A DNA stretch of 19,604 bases, from the NCBI GenBank assembly GCA_028868455.1, contig JAGWUK010000007.1, positions 1 to 19,604 of the forward strand, given 5' to 3'. The position numbers were made by a program, and so were the translations under genes. The stretch is from Burkholderiales bacterium (GTDB lineage Bacteria > Pseudomonadota > Gammaproteobacteria > Burkholderiales > Burkholderiaceae_D). Shown here in pieces: positions 8,560 to 13,129 of this stretch (position 1 is its first letter; the number at the start of each line of letters is the position of its first letter). The notes under the pieces are model-generated. The model ran no database searches. It saw only the letters and a list, made by a program, of their open reading frames with translations, and had not been told where the DNA came from.

Positions 8560-9525
8560 CTAGCCTTCTAAACTTTTCCACATATCCAGATCGCGTTCGG
8601 CTGTCCAGATACGTGGGTCGGTATGTCCTGATGCTTCGTCGAAGGCGCGCGTGACGTCGAAAGGCAGGCAGTGGTCAAAAATCACCCAGTGGCCGTATTT
8701 CGGTTTCAAAGCGGCATAGGTATTTTTGTAGATCGTGTTCAGATCATGCTGTTGTTGTGCACCGTTTTTGACTGAGGCAAACAGATCGCTGACGAAGGCG
8801 CGGGTTTCTTTCAAGCCTGCGGCGACCATGTCCGGCGTGGTCAGGGCGTCGCCGCGACCGGGCACCAGTTTTTCGGCGTTCATCGCGGCCAGATTACTGA
8901 GGGTTTGCGGCCAGTCCTGATAATAGGCATCGCCGGCGTACGGGGTTGCGCCGAACTCCACCAGATCACCGGAGAACAATACTTTTTCCGATGGCAGCCA
9001 GACGATGGTGTCGCCCTTGGTATGGCCGCGGCCAACCTGCATGATTTTGACTTCGAGCTTGCCCAGCCACAGCGTCATTTCGCCGGTGAACGTGATGGTT
9101 GGCCAGGTCAGGCCGGGGACGCTTTCAACGGCGCGGAACAGGCGCGGAAAACGCCCGATTTCACTCTTCATATCGGCTTCGCCGCGTTCGACGATCAGGT
9201 CGTACGTGTCGCGGCTGGCGATGATGTGTTCCAGACCTTCTGCCTTATAGCCGCTGGCGCCGAGGACGCGCACGGCATGGTAGTGCGACATGACGACGTA
9301 TTTGATTGGTTTGTCGGTGATTTCGCGTATCCGGCGCACCACATCTTGCGCCATGATGGGTGTGGCCTGCGTGTCGATCACCATGACGGCGTCATCACCG
9401 ATGATAATGCCGGTATTCGGATCGCCTTCAGCCGTGTAGGCGTACGCGTGTTCAGACAGTTTCTGGAAACTGACTTTCTTTTCTTCGAGGTCAGCCTGGG
9501 AAGCGAATTTTTTCGTAGTGGTCAT
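8560..9525 (-). CDS. Metallo-beta-lactamase-fold protein with a degenerate metal site
   Basis: The protein (321 aa) has the MBL fold: NTGIIIGDDAVMVIDTQAT (about 37-55), a His motif at 80-86, GRGHTKGDTIVWLP (166-178) and LFSGDLVE (183-190). The usual HxHxDH reads HYHAVR, so His81 and His83 remain but Asp and His are Val85 and Arg86. The usual PGHG near the end of the core reads PGRG (Arg224). His168 and Asp187 are present. Thus first-site ligands are intact and second-site ligands are absent. No signal peptide is seen. ATG 9525 follows AGGA by 7 bases. It is the first gene of the operon, 24 bp before the monooxygenase. It may be a hydrolase using one metal or a non-hydrolytic partner. Family fold is clear; function is unknown. 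Confidence 0.85.
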   Translation of the reverse strand: MTTTKKFASQADLEEKKVSFQKLSEHAYAYTAEGDPNTGIIIGDDAVMVIDTQATPIMAQDVVRRIREITDKPIKYVVMSHYHAVRVLGASGYKAEGLEHIIASRDTYDLIVERGEADMKSEIGRFPRLFRAVESVPGLTWPTITFTGEMTLWLGKLEVKIMQVGRGHTKGDTIVWLPSEKVLFSGDLVEFGATPYAGDAYYQDWPQTLSNLAAMNAEKLVPGRGDALTTPDMVAAGLKETRAFVSDLFASVKNGAQQQHDLNTIYKNTYAALKPKYGHWVIFDHCLPFDVTRAFDEASGHTDPRIWTAERDLDMWKSLEG

Positions 9526-9648
9526 GATGACATCCTGTTGAGATGAAACGAACGAGGGAAAGCGACGATAAGACCGACACCCATGTCGGAAAGCACTGCC
9601 GGGGCAGGCTGGCTTACGACGTGCGCAGGCGTCAGAGGTATGGGCTTA

Positions 9649-9677
9649 AGCATAAGCATTAATTCGTTAATTGTAAA
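9649..9677 (-). promoter_or_regulatory. Predicted sigma70 promoter of the MBL-monooxygenase-DUF2783 operon
   Basis: On the minus strand TTTACA (9672-9677) and TATGCT (9649-9654) are spaced 17 bp apart, a strong match to consensus. The leader would be about 117 bases. Confidence 0.6.
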
Positions 9678-9698
9678 TGCATTTGTTAATGTTAAAAT
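9671..9698 (+). promoter_or_regulatory. Predicted promoter of iclR
   Basis: TTGTAA (9671-9676) and TAAAAT (9693-9698) are 16 bp apart. The -35 box coincides with that of the leftward promoter, so the two polymerases would compete and one bound regulator could control both. Confidence 0.45.
9675..9684. promoter_or_regulatory. Candidate IclR operator
   Basis: AAATGCATTT is a perfect 10-bp palindrome lying over both -35 boxes and flanked by GTTAAT on each side. Position is the main support; IclR proteins do not share a single well-defined consensus. Confidence 0.4.
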
Positions 9699-9835
9699 TT
9701 AAAGCAAGATTTTTGAAAGGCTGGACGCAAACCTGATCCGCGTGTATTGACGGCGCTGCATCGTGGCTGGTGTGGTTAGCGTGGCGTCATCAGGGCGCCG
9801 GAGTTTATTTGCGCAGCTTCTATGGGAGAAAAAAT

Positions 9836-10639
9836 ATGACGGAAGTCATTAAAGAACGGCGCGGCATCGGCTCAATTGAGGTCGGCGGGCAATTGCTGGT
9901 GGCTCTGGTCAATGCCAGAGGGCCGTTGTCGTTGGGCGATCTGGCGCGTGAAAGCGGCATGCCGGCGTCCAAGGCGCATCCGTATCTGGTCAGTTTTGGC
10001 AAGCTGGGGCTGATCGAGCAAGATGCTGCGACGGGGCAATATATGCTGGGGCCTTTTGCCTTGCAAATGGGATTGGTCAGTTTGCAGCAGATCACGCCGG
10101 TCAAACTGGCGATTCCGGAGGTCACGCGCCTGGCGGCCAGCATCGATCAGACCGTGATTCTGGCGATCTGGGGCAGTCATGGGCCGACCGTGATTTATCT
10201 GGCCGAGTCAACCCGGCCCATCCATGTCAACATGCATGCCGGTTCGGTGATGTCGATGCTGGGGACGGCGACAGGACAGGTGTTTTCCGCTTTTCTGCCG
10301 CCCAGGTTAGTGGAAAACGTGATGGCGCGTGAACTGCACGATGAGCTGGTGATCGGGCAGGCCGGGGTGCAGATGCGGAAAGAAGATATCGATCAGATCT
10401 TGCACGAAGTGCGCGCACGCGGCATGGCGCGCGCGCAGAGTTTGCCGATTCCCGGTATCAATGCCTTGAGCGCACCGGTGTTCAATCACACGCATGCCTT
10501 GAGTCTGGTGCTGACGGCGACCGGGCCACAGGGCAGTTTCGATACCGAATGGGACGGCGACATCGCGTGCCAGCTACGCGCCAGCGCGCAGCGTTTATCG
10601 CAACAGCTGGGCTATCTGCCTGATCCGGCGCAGGCTTAG
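9836..10639 (+). CDS. IclR family transcriptional regulator
   Basis: The protein (267 aa) has the two-domain IclR layout. A winged helix-turn-helix at about 12-75 includes GGQLLVALVNARGPLSLGDL and the recognition stretch SGMPASKAHPYLVSFGKLGLI. An effector-binding GAF-like domain follows, about 85-260, with ATGQVFSAFL and a conserved region ending in INALSAPVFNH. IclR proteins typically control catabolism of aromatic or small organic acids. ATG 9836 follows GGGAGA (9824-9829) by 6 bases; an upstream in-frame GTG at 9770 is unlikely. It diverges from the MBL-monooxygenase operon and is the natural candidate for its regulator. Its stop overlaps the last codon of the opposite-strand glutathione peroxidase gene. 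Confidence 0.88.
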   Translation: MTEVIKERRGIGSIEVGGQLLVALVNARGPLSLGDLARESGMPASKAHPYLVSFGKLGLIEQDAATGQYMLGPFALQMGLVSLQQITPVKLAIPEVTRLAASIDQTVILAIWGSHGPTVIYLAESTRPIHVNMHAGSVMSMLGTATGQVFSAFLPPRLVENVMARELHDELVIGQAGVQMRKEDIDQILHEVRARGMARAQSLPIPGINALSAPVFNHTHALSLVLTATGPQGSFDTEWDGDIACQLRASAQRLSQQLGYLPDPAQA

Positions 10640-11220
10640 TCTGCCTTTTGGGCTAGCGCTTTTTCGATATCGGCAACCAGCTGACTGTCGTCCGGCGTGG
10701 TCAGGCTGGAATATGCGGCCACGACCTTGCCCTGGCGATCAATCAGGTATTTATAAAAATTCCATTTCGGCGTGGTGCCGGTGGCTTTGATCAATTCTGC
10801 ATGCAGGGGATTGACGTCTTTGCCATGCACTGACGATTTGGCAAACATGGGAAATTTCACGCCATAGGTGTTGTAGCAAAAATCGGCAATCTGTTTGCTG
10901 TCGCCAGGCTCTTGTTTGCCAAAATCATTGGACGGAAATCCCAGCACTACCAGACCTTTGCTGCTGTATTTGGCATACATTGCTTCTAGCCCCTGATACT
11001 GGCTGGTGAAGCCGCAATAACTGGCCGTGTTGACGACCAGTGCCACCTTGCCCTGATATTGGCAAAGGTCCTGCGGTTTGTCGTCTTGCAGGCGGTTGAA
11101 AGTGTGCTTCAGGATCGCCGGGCAAGCAGCAGGCGCAGCGGCAAACACCGTGGTGCAAGTGCTGCCGGCGATGAGCGCCGACGCCAGCAGGGCGAGGCGC
11201 AAAGATGTGGATGTCAACAT
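10636..11220 (-). CDS. Periplasmic glutathione peroxidase-family peroxidase (thioredoxin-type)
   Basis: The protein (194 aa) reduces hydrogen peroxide or lipid hydroperoxides. The active-site set is complete: Cys69 (NTASYCGFTSQY), Gln103 (SNDFGKQEPG), Trp153 and Asn154 (KWNFYKYL). Cys115 lies 46 residues after Cys69, the same spacing as the peroxidatic and resolving cysteines of yeast Orp1/Gpx3, which suggests a disulfide mechanism using thioredoxin rather than glutathione. Cysteine is used, not selenocysteine. Residues 1-27 form a Sec signal peptide ending TVFA, so it is probably periplasmic. ATG 11220 is chosen because GGAG lies 5 bases upstream and the signal peptide begins here; an in-frame extension to 11358 adds 46 residues that look non-coding. 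Confidence 0.9.
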   Translation of the reverse strand: MLTSTSLRLALLASALIAGSTCTTVFAAAPAACPAILKHTFNRLQDDKPQDLCQYQGKVALVVNTASYCGFTSQYQGLEAMYAKYSSKGLVVLGFPSNDFGKQEPGDSKQIADFCYNTYGVKFPMFAKSSVHGKDVNPLHAELIKATGTTPKWNFYKYLIDRQGKVVAAYSSLTTPDDSQLVADIEKALAQKAD

Positions 11221-11350
11221 AGGAACTCCGGAACAGTGATGGCATATCTTAGCGTAGCGCCGGAATTGTCGTTGAAACTGTTGGGTAGCGAACGGATGCG
11301 GGATTTGGAATGGTGCAAAATTGTTCTGGCAAAGCGCGTCGAAGGTTACG

Positions 11351-11395
11351 TCAGTCATGTACAGTGCGTGAGAGTGTCTGTTGTGTAAATTTCAT
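11351..11395 (-). CDS. Possible 14-residue leader peptide upstream of the peroxidase gene
   Basis: ATG at 11395 follows the near-perfect ribosome-binding site AAGGAGGAG with about 6 bases between, and reads MKFTQQTLSRTVHD before TGA. Its stop overlaps an ATG at 11358 (ATGACTGA) that opens the in-frame 5' extension of the peroxidase frame. The strong initiation site is real; whether a peptide is made, or this is what remains of a lost gene, is unknown. Confidence 0.25.
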   Translation of the reverse strand: MKFTQQTLSRTVHD

Positions 11396-11476
11396 GATAC
11401 TCCTCCTTAGTATTTTTTAACGTCGCAATAAATACGTGCGAAGTACGATAGTTTTTTATAAAATTCAGGGGAGTAT

Positions 11477-11587
11477 ATGCATTTCATGCGGAATCGCGCC
11501 GGCAAACGTTGCGCCCAGAGAGCGTGCACAGACCGTCGTGTTGCATATGGCGCCGACGTCAGGCGCTGTCGTGTGAGCGTCATATAG
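11477..11587 (+). CDS. Doubtful 36-residue basic ORF upstream of the di-iron protein gene
   Basis: ATG 11477 follows AGGGGAG (11467-11473) with only 3 bases between and an A/T-rich TATAAA stretch just before. The product is rich in Arg and Cys, as is common for spurious frames in moderately GC-rich DNA. It matches nothing I recognise and ends 55 bp before the next gene. Confidence 0.15.
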   Translation: MHFMRNRAGKRCAQRACTDRRVAYGADVRRCRVSVI

Positions 11588-11642
11588 CTCTGTTAAAATC
11601 GGATAGATTATTTTTATTTTTTCATCTTTTCTGAGGTCTCTT

Positions 11643-12488
11643 ATGCTATACCCCGAGTTGTTTCGATCTCTGGAGCAAGTTCGCTGGAACATGGATAAGG
11701 ACATTCCGTGGGATCAGTACGATGCGTCCAAACTGACACTGGAGCAGGCACAGACGATCAAGATGAACGCCATCACCGAATGGTCTGCATTGCCGGCAAC
11801 CGAAATGTTTTTGCGCGATAACCGTGGCGACAGCGATTTTTCTGCTTTCATGTCGATCTGGTTTTTTGAAGAGCAAAAACATTCGCTGGTGTTGATGGAA
11901 TATTTGCGCCGCTTTCATCCTGGCCTGGTACCGACTGAAGCAGAGCTGGACAAGGTGCGTTTTGATTTCGATCCGGCGCCGCCGCTGGAAACCCTGATGA
12001 TGCATTTTTGCGGCGAGATCCGCCTGAATCACTGGTACCGTTGCGCTTCCGAATGGCATACCGAGCCAGTCATCAAGCATATCTACAAAATCATCAGCCA
12101 GGACGAAGCGCGCCACGGCGGCGCTTATCTGCGCTACATGAAAAAATCGCTGAGCGAAGTTGGCGACGTGGCGCGTGCCGCGTTTTCAAAAATCGGTGTC
12201 CTGATGGCGTCAGCCCGGCGCACAGAAAAACCTTTGCACCCGACCAACCTGCATGTGAATCAATCGCTGTTCCCCAACGATACCGTGCAAAGCCGCCTGC
12301 CCGACCCCGACTGGCTGGAGCGCTGGCTGGACGGCCAGATCCGCTTTGACGGCGTGTGGGAAAAGAAAGTCGTTGATCGTATTTTGCACAACATGTCCTT
12401 GTTGTTCGATCGGACTTTCGACACCGTGCAAGACCTGAACCGGTATCGCAAGGAAGTCGCGCAGCGCTTGTTGAAACCGGCCGCCTGA
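11643..12488 (+). CDS. Ferritin-like di-iron protein related to acyl-ACP desaturases
   Basis: The protein (281 aa) has a four-helix di-iron core. The likely ligands are Glu46 (AITEWSALP), Glu77 and His80 in FFEEQKH, Glu125 (CGEIRLNHWY), and Glu155 and His158 in SQDEARH. This pattern of E, ExxH, E, ExxH is shared by ferritin-like oxygenases and soluble acyl-ACP desaturases. The C-terminal 100 residues are less typical and contain WLERWLDGQIRFDGVWEKKV. There is no signal peptide or membrane segment. ATG 11643 follows GAGG by 6 bases. A desaturase or N-oxygenase role is possible, but similarity cannot be resolved by eye. A terminator lies 67 bp downstream, so it is probably a single-gene unit. 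Confidence 0.82.
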   Translation: MLYPELFRSLEQVRWNMDKDIPWDQYDASKLTLEQAQTIKMNAITEWSALPATEMFLRDNRGDSDFSAFMSIWFFEEQKHSLVLMEYLRRFHPGLVPTEAELDKVRFDFDPAPPLETLMMHFCGEIRLNHWYRCASEWHTEPVIKHIYKIISQDEARHGGAYLRYMKKSLSEVGDVARAAFSKIGVLMASARRTEKPLHPTNLHVNQSLFPNDTVQSRLPDPDWLERWLDGQIRFDGVWEKKVVDRILHNMSLLFDRTFDTVQDLNRYRKEVAQRLLKPAA

Positions 12489-12554
12489 GCCACGCCACCG
12501 CGCGTCGGCACGCACCGGATCCGCCACCGGCATCCGCACGGCGGCGTGTACAAT

Positions 12555-12584
12555 GGCCACTGATTTCAGTGGCCGATTTTTTAA
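12555..12584 (+). terminator. Rho-independent terminator after the di-iron protein gene
   Basis: GGCCACTG (12555-12562) and CAGTGGCC (12567-12574) form a perfect 8-bp stem with loop ATTT, followed by six T residues (12577-12582). The tail can also form the stem of a second hairpin, CCGATT/AATCGG at 12573-12588. Confidence 0.85.
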
Positions 12585-12646
12585 TCGGGACAGTCCTTTT
12601 GCTGAAATCGGATGACGACTCTCCCGTTGATGAATGTTTAATTTCC

Positions 12647-13126
12647 ATGCCCACTTTTGAACAAAAAATCTGCACGCGTGCAACCCTGGCGGCACGTGTC
12701 GCCGTGCTGCCAAAACCGGTCGTGATGACCAACGGCGTTTTCGATATTTTGCATCGCGGCCATGTCACGTATCTGGCGCAGGCGCGCGAACTCGGCGCCT
12801 CGCTGGTAGTGGCTGTCAATACCGATGCATCGGTACGGCGACTGGGCAAGGGTGAAAACCGCCCCGTCAACACCAGCGCTGATCGCATGGCGGTGTTGGC
12901 GGCGCTGGAAGCGGTCAGCCTGGTGGTGGAATTCGATGAAGACACGGCTTTACAGGCGGTGCTGGCGGCGCATCCCGATTTGTACGTCAAAGGGGGAGAC
13001 TATGATATGTCCGCGATTCCCGAAGGACAGGCGGTGCTGGCGTATGGCGGCGCGGTGGCGGCAATTGATTTTGAACATGATCGCTCCACGTCCAAGCTGC
13101 TCGCCAAGGTCAGATCACACAGTTAA
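12647..13126 (+). CDS. rfaE2: D-glycero-beta-D-manno-heptose 1-phosphate adenylyltransferase
   Basis: The protein (159 aa) transfers AMP from ATP to heptose-1-phosphate, a late step in making ADP-heptose for the LPS inner core. The nucleotidyltransferase HxGH motif is FDILHRGHVTYLAQA (residues 32-46, His36 and His39). Further family segments are NTDASVRRLGKG, NRPVN, DLYVKGGDYDM and FEHDRSTSKLL. It corresponds to the C-terminal half of HldE; the kinase half must be encoded elsewhere, a split found in many betaproteobacteria. ATG 12647 is chosen from alignment to the usual family start, although no clear ribosome-binding site precedes it; a GTG at 12569 lies inside the terminator and is unlikely. 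It ends 3 bp from the opposite-strand GGDEF/EAL gene. Confidence 0.92.
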   Translation: MPTFEQKICTRATLAARVAVLPKPVVMTNGVFDILHRGHVTYLAQARELGASLVVAVNTDASVRRLGKGENRPVNTSADRMAVLAALEAVSLVVEFDEDTALQAVLAAHPDLYVKGGDYDMSAIPEGQAVLAYGGAVAAIDFEHDRSTSKLLAKVRSHS

Positions 13127-13129
13127 ATG

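Larger units (their letters stand above)
9526..9835. other. Divergent control region between the MBL operon and iclR
   Basis: The 310-bp gap holds no convincing gene. Its core, 9640-9710, is much richer in A+T than the flanks. It contains the two predicted promoters with overlapping -35 boxes, the palindrome at 9675-9684, and GCTTA/TAAGC arms at 9644-9657 around the leftward -10 box. The iclR leader would be about 130 bases; nothing structured was recognised in it. Confidence 0.6.
11221..11642. other. Long intergenic region between the peroxidase and the di-iron protein
   Basis: This 422-bp stretch divides two divergent genes. The part 11396-11470 is A/T-rich and holds possible promoter elements for both strands, for example TTCGCA and TAAAAA 17 bp apart on the minus strand. 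Two short frames have good ribosome-binding sites and are listed separately. TAAAAT at 11594-11599 is a possible -10 box for the di-iron protein gene, without a clear -35. The inverted repeat GCGCC/GGCGC occurs near 11555. No RNA gene was recognised. Confidence 0.5.

Noticed and set aside
12094..12990. 298-codon minus-strand frame spanning the di-iron gene end, the terminator and rfaE2
   Set aside because: It crosses two genes and an intrinsic terminator and its composition (Arg, Ser, Ala, Thr) is typical of antisense translation.
12647..13126. Stand-alone rfaE2 as evidence of a gene broken in half
   Set aside because: A separate adenylyltransferase of about 160 residues is a normal arrangement in many betaproteobacteria, and the protein is complete.
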